Shown piece by piece: positions 42,601 to 49,472 of a stretch of DNA of 64,000 nt. The DNA is from Streptomyces violaceoruber (GTDB taxonomy: Bacteria; Actinomycetota; Actinomycetes; Streptomycetales; Streptomycetaceae). Below the pieces are notes generated by a model that searched no databases, was not told the DNA's origin, and worked only from the letters and a program-made list of their open reading frames with translations. The stretch covers positions 8,060,001 to 8,124,000 of the forward strand of contig NZ_CP137734.1 in the NCBI RefSeq assembly GCF_033406955.1, given 5' to 3'. The first letter of the stretch is position 1; each line of letters opens with the position of its first letter. Both the position numbers and the translations under genes were made by a program.

Positions 42601-42675
42601 GCCGCCGAGCGCGACGGCCGAGGTCAGCAGGAGGATGAGGTGTCTTCGGGCACGCGAGAACAGCCGTGGGTGCAT
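39667..42675 (-). CDS. Large secreted PA14 / glucose-dehydrogenase-like propeller / CBM / DUF1080 protein
   Basis: A 1002-residue exported protein. A signal peptide covers about residues 1-35. Residues about 60-165 look like a PA14 domain (F-V-S-Q-A-S-G-Y-L-V-A-P, Y-V-F-R-L-V-S-D-D-G-S-R-L). About 210-540 form a glucose/sorbosone dehydrogenase-like beta-propeller: G-M-D-W-L-P-D-G-R-L-A, G-L-R-E-P-M-G-I-K-Y, R-T-P-N-G-I-G-W-G-P-G-G. About 660-800 resemble a CBM6/35 (Y-E-A-E-E-A-R-L-T-G, H-N-T-V-S-Y-R-Y-D-P-G-D-T-G-H-V-N-L-D). The last 190 residues are a DUF1080/3-keto-disaccharide hydrolase fold: F-K-L-H-V-E-F-R, N-S-G-I-Y-L-Q-D-R-Y-E-L-Q-I-L-D-S-Y-G, I-R-L-Q-D-H-G. The modules suggest extracellular polysaccharide or keto-sugar processing. 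Cofactor and substrate are not shown. Confidence 0.82.
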   Translation of the reverse strand: MHPRLFSRARRHLILLLTSAVALGGAWAAPASSAAPADIPPQEPGVTLRVFDVQTPLNELCTLKPGQTPNHDKLMPTVDWSTTADFGGIADNFVSQASGYLVAPRDGTYVFRLVSDDGSRLTLDGATVIDHDGLHGAEPKDGTVELTAGAHPLRIDHFDRGGGQQVQLSWMPPGESGFTVVPTEALSTDAGVVRVTAPGRKECEAGRDTPGDGLPLTSVRPDLDLTDLRPEGFEPQVTGMDWLPDGRLAISTWGGTDNVAGEVYLLDNVTGETSRDKVTVEKVASGLREPMGIKYVDGSLYVSQKHELTRLVDSDGDDVTDEYRTIATWPYGGNFHEFAFGLLYRDGYFYVNLSVAIDLGGATTNPQPAPNRGTTYKISKKTGKISPIAGGLRTPNGIGWGPGGSLFATDNQGGWLPASKLVQIKQDRFFNHYTEPAGPFEDSPVTEPVLWLPQNEIGNSPSTPLYLTKGRFAGQLLIGDVTYGGLQRAYLEKVKGQYQGAVFRYTQGLEAGVNRVSMGPDGAIYTGGLGADGNWGQEGKLKFGLQKLTPNGGNTFDVQKMRAVPGGFDLTYTQPVSEETAAELASRYEAEQWRYTPTGDYGGPKIAEEELAVRSATLSDDGRTVRLRLDGLKPDRVVHVRSPRPFTSASGETLWSTEAWYTLNEMPGKQPPAATLYEAEEARLTGKAGINTDHVGYSGSGFVDRYATEGDVTTTFDVTVPRTGTYDVGLRYSNGPDPFEGTKSLSLYAGGKKVRQTQLPSTGDWDTWSTRTESVRLRAGHNTVSYRYDPGDTGHVNLDLITVRPHGARVALFDGTAASQEQWQHTDGRKAAWPLAEERSMEVCCGDIRTKDAYQDFKLHVEFRVPLLPDDVTGQDRGNSGIYLQDRYELQILDSYGDTTLDTNEAGAIYLKKAPDTNAATAPETWQTYDIVFRAARFDENGAKTADARVTVVWNGETVHDDIALDGPTAAGRAETPAAGAIRLQDHGNKVRFRDIRVEPLN

Positions 42676-42855
42676 TGGTCCTCCGGGTGGTGGGGACCGG
42701 ACCGTGCCGGATATCGCTCCGGTCTTGTGCGGTGTGACGGACGTTCCGCCGCCAAGGTAGGAGACTTCCGCTCGACGTGTCCATACTTTGTCATCGGTGT
42801 GTTCAAAGTTCCCGACGTCAAGTCCCCGCCCCGGGTGGCGCGTTCGACCGTCGGC

Positions 42856-44175
42856 TCAGCGGCCCTTGCGCACCCGGGCCGCCGCGCGCGCCTCCGCGGC
42901 CCTGCGCGCCTCGACGGCCTTGCGGGACCCCTTGGCGGCACCGGCGGGACGGGTGCCCATCCCGCGGAAGGGGGCGTTGCCGCTCTCCTTGCCCCGCCCG
43001 GCCGGCGGGCGCTTCGCGCCGGTGAGGTCCGTCAGCTTCTGCTCGCCCGACCGCACCGGGGTCACCGTCGGCCGGATCCCGGCCTCGGACATCATCCGGT
43101 TCACCTCGCGCCGCTGGTCCGGGGTGACGAGCGTGACCACGCTCCCCGCCCGGCCGGCCCGCGCCGTACGCCCGCCGCGGTGCAGGTAGTCCTTGGCGTC
43201 GGCCGGCGGGTCGACGTTGACGACGAGGTCGAGGTCGTCGACGTGGATGCCCCGCGCGGCGACGTTGGTGGCCACCAGCACGGTGACCCCGCCCTCGACG
43301 AACCGGGCGAGGGTGTGGGTGCGCTGCGGCTGCGACTTCCCGCTGTGCAGGGCGCCCGCGGACACCCCGGCGGCCCGCAGCTCCCGGGTGAACCGGTCGA
43401 CCCCGGCCTTGGTGTCGAGGAACATCAGCACCCGGCCGTCGCGGGCGGCGATCTCGGTCGCGGTCGCGTACTTGTCGGCCGGGTGGACGGTCAGTACGTG
43501 GTGCTCCATCGTGCTCACCGAGGCCGACGCCGGGTCGACCGACACGGGGACCGGGTCGTGGAGGTGGTCCCGCACCAGCTGGTCGACGTCGCCGTCGAGG
43601 GTGGCCGAGAACAGGAGCCGCTGCCCGTCGGAGGGGACCTGGTCCAGGATGCCGGAGACCTGCGGCAGGAAGCCCAGGTCGCACATCTGGTCCGCCTCGT
43701 CCAGCACCGTGATCCGCACCTGGTTCAGGTGGCAGTCCCGGCGGGAGACCAGGTCGGTCAGGCGGCCCGGCGTGGCGACGACCACTTCGGCGCCGTCGCG
43801 CAGCGCCTGGGTCTGCCGGTTGATCGACAGCCCGCCGACGACCGTGGTCAGGCGCACGCCCAGCGCCCGCGCGTACGGCGCCAGCGCGTCGCTCACCTGC
43901 TGGGCCAGTTCCCGGGTCGACACCAGGACGAGGGCCAGCGGCCGCTTCGGCTCAGCGCGCCGGCCGGCGGTCCCGGCGAGCAGGGCGAGACCGAAGGCCA
44001 GCGTCTTGCCGGAGCCGGTCCGCGCCCGGCCGAGGACGTCGCGACCGGCCAGCGCCTCGGGCAGGGTCGCCGCCTGGATCGGGAACGGGCGTGTCACCCC
44101 GAGGGAGGTCATCGTCTCCACCAGTACGGGCGGCAGTCCGAGGCCGTCGAAGGATGCGGTCGGCTTCGCGTTCAT
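42856..44175 (-). CDS. DEAD-box RNA helicase (RhlE/CshA-like)
   Basis: A 439-residue RNA helicase. All core motifs are present: Q motif F-P-I-Q-A-A-T, motif I A-R-T-G-S-G-K-T, Ia S-T-R-E-L-A, Ib T-P-G-R-L, motif II D-E-A-D, motif III S-A-T, motif V T-N-V-A-A-R-G-I-H and motif VI H-R-G-G-R-T-A-R-A-G. The C-terminal tail is Arg/Lys/Ala-rich (A-R-R-A-A-E-A-R-A-A-A-R-V-R-K), likely an RNA-binding extension. It unwinds RNA with ATP in the cytoplasm and may act in ribosome assembly or cold adaptation. The gene stands alone. ATG 44175 has AGAAAGG upstream. Confidence 0.95.
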   Translation of the reverse strand: MNAKPTASFDGLGLPPVLVETMTSLGVTRPFPIQAATLPEALAGRDVLGRARTGSGKTLAFGLALLAGTAGRRAEPKRPLALVLVSTRELAQQVSDALAPYARALGVRLTTVVGGLSINRQTQALRDGAEVVVATPGRLTDLVSRRDCHLNQVRITVLDEADQMCDLGFLPQVSGILDQVPSDGQRLLFSATLDGDVDQLVRDHLHDPVPVSVDPASASVSTMEHHVLTVHPADKYATATEIAARDGRVLMFLDTKAGVDRFTRELRAAGVSAGALHSGKSQPQRTHTLARFVEGGVTVLVATNVAARGIHVDDLDLVVNVDPPADAKDYLHRGGRTARAGRAGSVVTLVTPDQRREVNRMMSEAGIRPTVTPVRSGEQKLTDLTGAKRPPAGRGKESGNAPFRGMGTRPAGAAKGSRKAVEARRAAEARAAARVRKGR

Positions 44176-44193
44176 GGGAGACCTTTCTGATCA

Positions 44194-44244
44194 GGCGCCC
44201 GGAACGCGACCGGGCCCGTACCCCTCGGTACGGACCCGGGCGCC
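44194..44244. terminator. Nested hairpin between the hydrolase and helicase genes
   Basis: GGCGCCCGG (44194-44202) pairs with CCGGGCGCC (44236-44244), and inside it CCGTACC (44216-44222) pairs with GGTACGG (44227-44233). It lies 42 bases after the stop of the minus-strand hydrolase gene and just before the helicase gene, so it could terminate the former or fold in the leader of the latter. Confidence 0.6.
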
Positions 44245-44285
44245 TCGAAGCGTGGGCCCATTTTACCAGCGGGCGTTCCGCCGCC

Positions 44286-45266
44286 TCACGGCCGAGGGTG
44301 CGGGGCCTGCTTGGACTCGACCCGGCCCAGCGGATCAGGCCCGGAGTCCAGTGCGTCCCGTGCCACCTGCCAGGCGGTGTCCCCCGGATACAGCGTGGAA
44401 CGCAGGTAGGCCCAGGTGAGCCGCTGCACCGCGGCGACTCGGCCGGGGTCCTCGTCGGTGGTCTCCGCGACGTCGTATCCGGCCACCCCGCCGAGCCCGT
44501 GCTCGGCGCCGAACAGGGTCAGCAGCGACTTGGGGCCGGGGGAGAGCGAGTACGGGTCCGTGTGCCACTCGGGGCCGGACACCGTCAGGTGGGCGGAGTC
44601 GTCCCGGTCGCCGGCGACGACGAGTGCGGGCGTGGTCATGCGGGAGAAGTCCGTGCTCAGGAAGAAGGGCATGCTCTGGGCGGCGGACTCGCTGAGGGCG
44701 TCGCCGCCCCGGCCGGGAGCGGCCAGCAGGACGCCCGCCCCGATCCGGGGCTCGGTCAGGTCCACCTCCGTGCCGTCGTCCGGATCGGTGAGCCGGGCGC
44801 CGAGCAGCAGGCTCGCGGTGTGTCCGCCCATCGAGTGCCCGGCGACCGCGACCCTGCTCCGGTCCAGCCGGCCGGAGAGCTGTGGGACGGCCTTCTCCAG
44901 GAGGTCGAGCCCGTCGAGGACACGCGTCATGTCCTCGGCGCGCGACCGCCAGAACAGGGGCGCTCCGGGGGTCCCGGGATCGAGAGCCAGCGTCCGCGAG
45001 CTGAGATGGGTCGGCTGGATCACGACGAAGCCGTGTGCCGCCCAGTAGGTGGCCAGCGGCGCGTAGCCGTCCAGGGAGGAGAGGTGGTTCGAGTAGCCCT
45101 GGCCGTGGGAGAGCAGGATCACCGGGAGGCCGGTCCCGGTCACGGGCGCGGAGACCCGCAGCCGGAGGTCCACGGGGCGTCCCGGGGCCGGGAGCACGAC
45201 CGGGGCGACGGAGAGGACGGGAGCGGACGCGGGAACGAAGTCGGTCGGGTGGGTCTGTGCGCTCAT
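44286..45266 (-). CDS. Alpha/beta hydrolase
   Basis: A 326-residue hydrolase of the platelet-activating-factor acetylhydrolase/dienelactone-hydrolase-like group. The oxyanion region is I-L-L-S-H-G-Q-G-Y-S-N-H-L, the nucleophile elbow V-A-G-H-S-M-G-G-H-T (Ser) near residue 145, the acid in V-V-A-G-D-R-D-D-S-A and the His in F-G-A-E-H-G-L-G-G. No signal peptide. The substrate is unknown. Two near-identical operators lie 80-120 bases upstream, so it is probably under repressor control. ATG at 45266. Confidence 0.82.
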   Translation of the reverse strand: MSAQTHPTDFVPASAPVLSVAPVVLPAPGRPVDLRLRVSAPVTGTGLPVILLSHGQGYSNHLSSLDGYAPLATYWAAHGFVVIQPTHLSSRTLALDPGTPGAPLFWRSRAEDMTRVLDGLDLLEKAVPQLSGRLDRSRVAVAGHSMGGHTASLLLGARLTDPDDGTEVDLTEPRIGAGVLLAAPGRGGDALSESAAQSMPFFLSTDFSRMTTPALVVAGDRDDSAHLTVSGPEWHTDPYSLSPGPKSLLTLFGAEHGLGGVAGYDVAETTDEDPGRVAAVQRLTWAYLRSTLYPGDTAWQVARDALDSGPDPLGRVESKQAPHPRP

Positions 45267-45344
45267 GCTGCGGATGTCCGTTCGATGAGTCGACGGCGGA
45301 GACGGCGAAGCCGTGCGGGAGGCGACGCGTCGGCGCGAAAAAAG

Positions 45345-45384
45345 CGGGACGCTGTCCCGGTTAAATATACGGAACGCTGTCCCG
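45345..45384. promoter_or_regulatory. Twin operator sites flanking an A+T-rich promoter core
   Basis: CGGGACGCTGTCCCG (45345-45359) is a perfect 6+6 palindrome around GCT. CGGAACGCTGTCCCG (45370-45384) repeats it with one change, 25 bases away. Between them is TTAAATATAC, which on the minus strand reads TATATT-like. The arrangement is that of a repressor covering the promoter of the hydrolase gene. Confidence 0.65.
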
Positions 45385-45389
45385 TTTGG

Positions 45390-45824
45390 TCAACGCGTGC
45401 CTTCCGAGGCCGGCGGCGACCCGCGCCGCGCCGCCCGCACCCGGCGGTGGCTCCACCCGAGCAGGGCGAACAGCACGAAGCCCGAGATGATCAGACTCGC
45501 CCCGGTGGCCCATCCGGAGTACGGCAGCTCGGGCACGAGACCCCAGGCCGCACCGGCGGCGAGGAGGAACAGGCCCACGAGCACGGAGCCGGCGATGCGC
45601 CATCGGGACGAGACGCTCTCCTCGGCGGCACGCATCGCCCGGACGCGGACCGGGGCGACGAACCGGTCCAGTGCCGGAACGGCGCGCGCCAGCAGCACCA
45701 CGCCGGCGAAGACGAGCAGCAGGCCCGGACCGGGCAGCACCAGCAGCGCCACGCCGATCAGCAGCAGGACGGCACCGAGGGCACCCAGGGCGGTGCGCCG
45801 GATCGACTCGACACCCCGTGCCAT
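45390..45824 (-). CDS. Small PGPGW/TIGR02611-type membrane protein
   Basis: A 144-residue membrane protein from ATG 45824. Two hydrophobic N-terminal segments enclose L-V-L-P-G-P-G-L-L-L-V-F-A-G, the PGPG motif of a putative transmembrane family (TIGR02611-like). A short basic/acidic stretch (R-V-R-A-M-R-A-A-E-E-S) and two more helices follow. The tail is Arg-rich and cytoplasmic. The function of the family is unknown. The frame is open up to 46160 but upstream codons lack a ribosome site. It is in the opposite direction to the peptidase gene at 46121. Confidence 0.75.
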   Translation of the reverse strand: MARGVESIRRTALGALGAVLLLIGVALLVLPGPGLLLVFAGVVLLARAVPALDRFVAPVRVRAMRAAEESVSSRWRIAGSVLVGLFLLAAGAAWGLVPELPYSGWATGASLIISGFVLFALLGWSHRRVRAARRGSPPASEGTR

Positions 45825-46120
45825 GGCGCCCCACTCTCCTGCGGTCGGCAAGGACTCCGGTTCCGTCGGCGTGCTCAGCCTAGGCAGGGATCGGGGTGCG
45901 GGCGATTCAGGAGCGGCCCCGGACGCGGAGCCGGAGGCGCGGCAGGCGAGGGCCGGGTGCCGTCGCCCCGCGGGCCCGGCGTGAGGCGGGTGGCCGGTCG
46001 CGTCCGTCAACGCCCGATGTGGCCGGGGACGTTGTGATTGCGCCCCATCGACGGGCAGGGACTTCGCTGCTAGACCTGCACCACCCGTACCACCTGCACC
46101 CGCCTTCCAAGGAGGAGCAT

Positions 46121-47986
46121 GTGAGACCACGTCGCGCGGTCGCCCGGACCGCCTCGGCACTCGTCGCCGCCCTCGCCCTCACCGTCGGCCTCGGGGGCCC
46201 CGCCGTCGCGGCGCACGAGGCGGAGGCCGGGCCGGCCACCACCGGGACCGGTTCCGTCACCCACGAGGAGAACGACCGCGTCCCCGAGGGCTCGGTCTGG
46301 ACCCAGCACTACTTCCCGTCCGCCGACCGCTCCGGCACCCGGCTGCACGCCGACGTCCTGCTGCCCGAAGGGCTGAAGCGGAAGGAGAAGGTGCCGGTCA
46401 TCCTGTCGATCGGCCCGTACTTCGCGCACGCGGGCCAGACCGGCCCCGAGGGCTGGTCCCGCACCGGCCCCTCCGCCCGCTTCCAGGACTTCATCGAGGG
46501 CACCGACCTGTTCGACGAGGGGTACGCCTTCGTCATGGTGGACCTGCGTGGCTTCGGGGGCTCCACCGGCTGTCTGGACTGGGGCGGACCCGGCGAACAG
46601 GCGGACGTGAAGGCCGCGATCGACTGGGCGGCGAAGCAGCCGTGGTCCACCGGCGCGGTCGGCATGTACGGCAAGTCCTACGACGCCGTCACGGGCCTCA
46701 TCGGCAACAACCTGGACCAGCGCGCGCTCAGGGCCGTGGTCGCCCAGGAGCCGGTGTGGGACATGTACCAGTACATCTACTCCAACGGAGTGCCCCGCCC
46801 GAACGTGACGGGCACCGCCGGTGCGTACAACTCCATCGCCTCGATGCCCCCGATGGCCGACGACGACCCGCGGTACCAGGCCGCCGCCCGTTACGAGGAG
46901 AGCCACCCGGAGTGCCTCACGGAGAACTCGGCCGGCTACCGGATATCCGACCAGCGGGACCCGCACTGGACCTCCCGTGACCTCGCGAGGATGGCCCGGG
47001 GCAGCGACACCCCGCTCTTCGTCACGCAGGGCTTCGTCGAGAACAACACCAAGCCCGAGGAGATGGAGGAGTACCTCGACAACCACCGCGGCCCCGAGCG
47101 CGGCTGGCTCGGCCAGTGGGACCACGTGCGCGGCGGCGACCGGGTCGAGGACGGACGCCTGGCGATGGGCCGGGCGGGCTGGTACGACGAGACCCTCTCC
47201 TTCTACGACCAGTACCTGAAGGGGACCAGGCCGACGGTGCGTTACCCGGCCTACGCCGTCGAGGACTCCACCGGTGCCTGGCGGGCCCAGCGCACCTGGC
47301 CCGTCACCGAACGGACGGTCACGCTGCCGCTCGGCGGCGGCTCCTACGTGGACGACGGCGGGGCGTCCGCCCGTGCGGCCCTGACCGCGTCCGGCAGCCC
47401 GGCGCCGAAGGCTCCGCCGCAGCCGGCCGGCAGGTGGGACATGGAGAACGCGCCCGCGACCGAGCAGCCCGCCCCGGCGGGGCTGGCCGCGGAACTGGCG
47501 AAGCGTCAGCGCGCCGGTGAGGTCGCCTCCAGCTTCTTCGTGTGGTCGAAGCCGCTGAAGAGCACCACGCGCGTCACCGGCACCCCGCGGGTGTCCCTGA
47601 CGGCCCGCGGCGCGGGCAACGTCATGCTCAAGCTGTACGACGTCGCCCCCGACGGCACCGCGGTCATGTTCGACGAGCAGGTCTCCCTGGTGAAGTCCGG
47701 CCGGATGAGCGTCGACCTGAAGGCGACCGACTGGACCCTCGCCGCCGGGCACGTCCTGGCGGTGGAGATCGGCTCCATCCAGACCGGCTCCTGGCGCGAC
47801 ACGCCTTCCGGCGAGACCGTCGAGGTCGAGGGGGCCAGGCTCGGGCTGGCGCTGGACAATCCGGCGGACGACGTCGCCACCGCAGGTGACCGGTCGCCGT
47901 ACCTGGACACGTATCTGCGTCAGTACACGGTGAGCCTGCCGGCCGGGCCGGGAACATTCTCGGTGGTTCCGGGCGGCCGGTCGTGA
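46121..47986 (+). CDS. Secreted X-Pro dipeptidyl-peptidase-type (CocE/NonD) hydrolase
   Basis: A 621-residue protein with a Sec signal (R-P-R-R-A-V-A-R-T-A-S-A-L-V-A-A-L, ending A-V-A-A-H). The CocE/NonD alpha/beta hydrolase core has V-M-V-D-L-R-G-F-G-G-S and the nucleophile elbow G-M-Y-G-K-S-Y-D-A at about residue 182; the acid lies near P-L-F-V-T-Q-G-F and the His near G-Q-W-D-H. The C-terminal jelly-roll (X-Pro peptidase C domain) includes W-T-L-A-A-G-H-V-L-A-V-E-I. Such enzymes remove X-Pro dipeptides or hydrolyse esters. GTG 46121 follows GGAGGAGC, the best ribosome site in the area. Confidence 0.87.
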   Translation: MRPRRAVARTASALVAALALTVGLGGPAVAAHEAEAGPATTGTGSVTHEENDRVPEGSVWTQHYFPSADRSGTRLHADVLLPEGLKRKEKVPVILSIGPYFAHAGQTGPEGWSRTGPSARFQDFIEGTDLFDEGYAFVMVDLRGFGGSTGCLDWGGPGEQADVKAAIDWAAKQPWSTGAVGMYGKSYDAVTGLIGNNLDQRALRAVVAQEPVWDMYQYIYSNGVPRPNVTGTAGAYNSIASMPPMADDDPRYQAAARYEESHPECLTENSAGYRISDQRDPHWTSRDLARMARGSDTPLFVTQGFVENNTKPEEMEEYLDNHRGPERGWLGQWDHVRGGDRVEDGRLAMGRAGWYDETLSFYDQYLKGTRPTVRYPAYAVEDSTGAWRAQRTWPVTERTVTLPLGGGSYVDDGGASARAALTASGSPAPKAPPQPAGRWDMENAPATEQPAPAGLAAELAKRQRAGEVASSFFVWSKPLKSTTRVTGTPRVSLTARGAGNVMLKLYDVAPDGTAVMFDEQVSLVKSGRMSVDLKATDWTLAAGHVLAVEIGSIQTGSWRDTPSGETVEVEGARLGLALDNPADDVATAGDRSPYLDTYLRQYTVSLPAGPGTFSVVPGGRS

Positions 47987-48024
47987 CAAGCTGTGCTCCT
48001 GTTGTCCGAGCCCAGGAGGTCGCC

Positions 48025-48264
48025 ATGACTGAAGAGTCTTCATCGCAAGCAGGTTCGGAACCGGCGGAGGCCGAGGGCACCGCCCTGACACCCGATGCCG
48101 ACGGTCAGTACAACCTGAAGGACAAATTCCGCGAGGCGCTGGAGCGCAAGCGCGGCAAACAGGCGGAGGCCGCCGCCCTCGCCGCCAACGCCGACGTGGC
48201 GAAGATCCGGGGCACCCACGGTCCGGCCGCCAGCCAGCGGTCGTTCCGGCGCAAGAGCGGCTGA
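48025..48264 (+). CDS. DUF5302 family small protein
   Basis: A 79-residue protein with the pattern of DUF5302: an acidic Ser/Glu N-terminus, L-K-D-K-F-R-E-A-L-E-R-K-R-G-K-Q in the middle and K-I-R-G-T-H-G-P-A-A near the end, finishing Arg/Lys-rich (R-R-K-S-G). It is small, highly charged and helical; function unknown. The ATG at 48025 has AGGAGG seven bases upstream. It follows the peptidase gene by 38 bases and is closed by a strong terminator, so the two may share a transcript. Confidence 0.8.
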   Translation: MTEESSSQAGSEPAEAEGTALTPDADGQYNLKDKFREALERKRGKQAEAAALAANADVAKIRGTHGPAASQRSFRRKSG

Positions 48265-48287
48265 GGCCGCGCAGGACCCGCAACCCG

Positions 48288-48323
48288 GCAGGGCCCGACC
48301 GTGACGGCACGGTCGGGCCCTGC
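48288..48323. terminator. Strong bidirectional terminator between DUF5302 and cchA
   Basis: Two 16-base arms (48288-48303, starting GCAGGGCCCG, and 48308-48323) are exact reverse complements around the tetraloop ACGG. It lies 24 bases after the small gene's stop and 27 bases before the convergent cchA stop. Confidence 0.85.
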
Positions 48324-48349
48324 CCGTCATGGGTGTCCGGTCGCGGCGC

Positions 48350-49297
48350 TCAGGGGCGGGCGGTCAGGTAGCCGCCCATCGAGGTGAAGTACTCGGTCGC
48401 GGCCAACTCCCGGCCGTCCTCGGTCCGTACGCGCGTGATGGCGAGGCCGTGGTTGCGGCCCCGGCGCGCGTCGGCCCCGGCGACGATCACCACGCCCTCG
48501 CCCTCGCGGTAGAAGATCCGGCCGGGCGTGCCGCCGTACCGGGCCTCGGAGACCACGGCGGCGAGGATCTCCAGCCGCCTGCCGCGGTGGAAGGTGAAGG
48601 CGCTGGGGTACGGCTCGGACTGGGCCCGGACCAGACGCTCCAGGTCCTCGGCCGGCCAGTTCCAGTCGATGCGGATGTCCTCGGCGGACCGCTTGTGGAA
48701 GAAGCTCGCCCGGGACCGGTCCTGCTTGGTGAACTCCGTCTGCCCGGAGGCGATGAGCCCGAGGGCGCCGACGGTGACCGGGGCGATGAGGTCCACGGTC
48801 TTGTGGAACAGGTCCGTGGCGGTGTCGGCCGGGCCCACCGGCACGGCCTCCTGGCGGACGATGTCACCGGCGTCCAGCTCGTCGTTCATCATGTGCGCGG
48901 TGACGCCCACCTCGGTCTCGCCGTTGATCAGCGCCCAGATCAGCGGGGAGAACCCGGCGTACTTCGGCAGCAGCGAGTCGTGCACGTTGAGCGTGCCGTG
49001 GCGCGGGAGGCCGAAGATGCGCGGGGGGATCCAGGTCCGCCAGTTGTTGGCGACGATGATGTCCGGATCGGCGTCCTTGAGGCGCTCGAGCAGCTCGTCG
49101 TCGTCCGGGCGGTTGCGGATCAGCACCGGGACGCCGTGCTCCTCGGCGAGGTCGGCGACGGAGTCGCTCCAGATCTTCTCGTACGCGTGCTCGCTCCTGG
49201 GATGCGTGACCACGAGGACCACGTCGTGTTCGGAGTCCAGCAGGGCTCGCAGGGTGCGGTGGCCCCAGGTCTGGTAGCCGAACATGACGACCCGCAT
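48350..49297 (-). CDS. cchA: N5-hydroxyornithine formyltransferase of coelichelin biosynthesis
   Basis: A 315-residue methionyl-tRNA formyltransferase-like enzyme. It has the N-terminal Rossmann-like formyl-donor domain with I-V-A-N-N-W-R, the signature N-V-H-D-S-L-L-P-K-Y (104-113) and L-D-A-G-D-I (catalytic Asp). A smaller C-terminal domain follows. In coelichelin biosynthesis CchA is known to formylate N5-hydroxyornithine, using 10-formyltetrahydrofolate. It is the only gene of the cluster on the minus strand, divergent from cchB, and is preceded by an iron box at 49334-49352. Its start is ATG 49297 with GAGGAAC upstream. The assignment rests on the family and on the adjoining ornithine hydroxylase and NRPS genes. 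Confidence 0.93.
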   Translation of the reverse strand: MRVVMFGYQTWGHRTLRALLDSEHDVVLVVTHPRSEHAYEKIWSDSVADLAEEHGVPVLIRNRPDDDELLERLKDADPDIIVANNWRTWIPPRIFGLPRHGTLNVHDSLLPKYAGFSPLIWALINGETEVGVTAHMMNDELDAGDIVRQEAVPVGPADTATDLFHKTVDLIAPVTVGALGLIASGQTEFTKQDRSRASFFHKRSAEDIRIDWNWPAEDLERLVRAQSEPYPSAFTFHRGRRLEILAAVVSEARYGGTPGRIFYREGEGVVIVAGADARRGRNHGLAITRVRTEDGRELAATEYFTSMGGYLTARP

Positions 49298-49333
49298 GGG
49301 GTTCCTCCTCAGAGCAGGGGCTGACCCGGGCAG

Positions 49334-49352
49334 TTAAGCAAGGCTTACCTTA
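49334..49352 (-). promoter_or_regulatory. Iron box (DmdR/IdeR-type) upstream of cchA
   Basis: TTAAGCAAGGCTTACCTTA resembles the 19-base consensus TTAGGTTAGGCTCACCTAA recalled for DmdR1 of S. coelicolor (14 of 19 positions). It lies 37 bases ahead of the cchA start. Confidence 0.7.
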
Positions 49353-49428
49353 GTGCGCAACACCGCCTCGGAGGTCCCGAGTTGGCTCGAATCGGCCCCT
49401 GGTGCGCCCTATCGACAGCCGTATCTCA

Positions 49429-49447
49429 TTAGCTTAGGCTCACCTAA
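49429..49447 (+). promoter_or_regulatory. Iron box upstream of cchB
   Basis: TTAGCTTAGGCTCACCTAA differs from the DmdR1/IdeR consensus at one position. It is the best match in the cluster and ends 25 bases before the cchB start, so iron-bound repressor would block this promoter. Confidence 0.85.
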
Positions 49448-49472
49448 GTTTCCGGCGCACGATGGGAGTGAC

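Noticed and set aside
39796..44190. A 1464-codon open frame on the plus strand
   Set aside because: It lies opposite the PA14/DUF1080 protein and the DEAD-box helicase, both with clear domains. Its Gly/Arg/Val-rich text has no motifs, as expected for a complement frame in high-GC DNA.
48288..48323. The 16-base inverted repeat as a phage attachment site or insertion-element end
   Set aside because: It sits between two convergent stops with a 4-base loop and has no integrase, transposase or target duplication nearby; it is a terminator.
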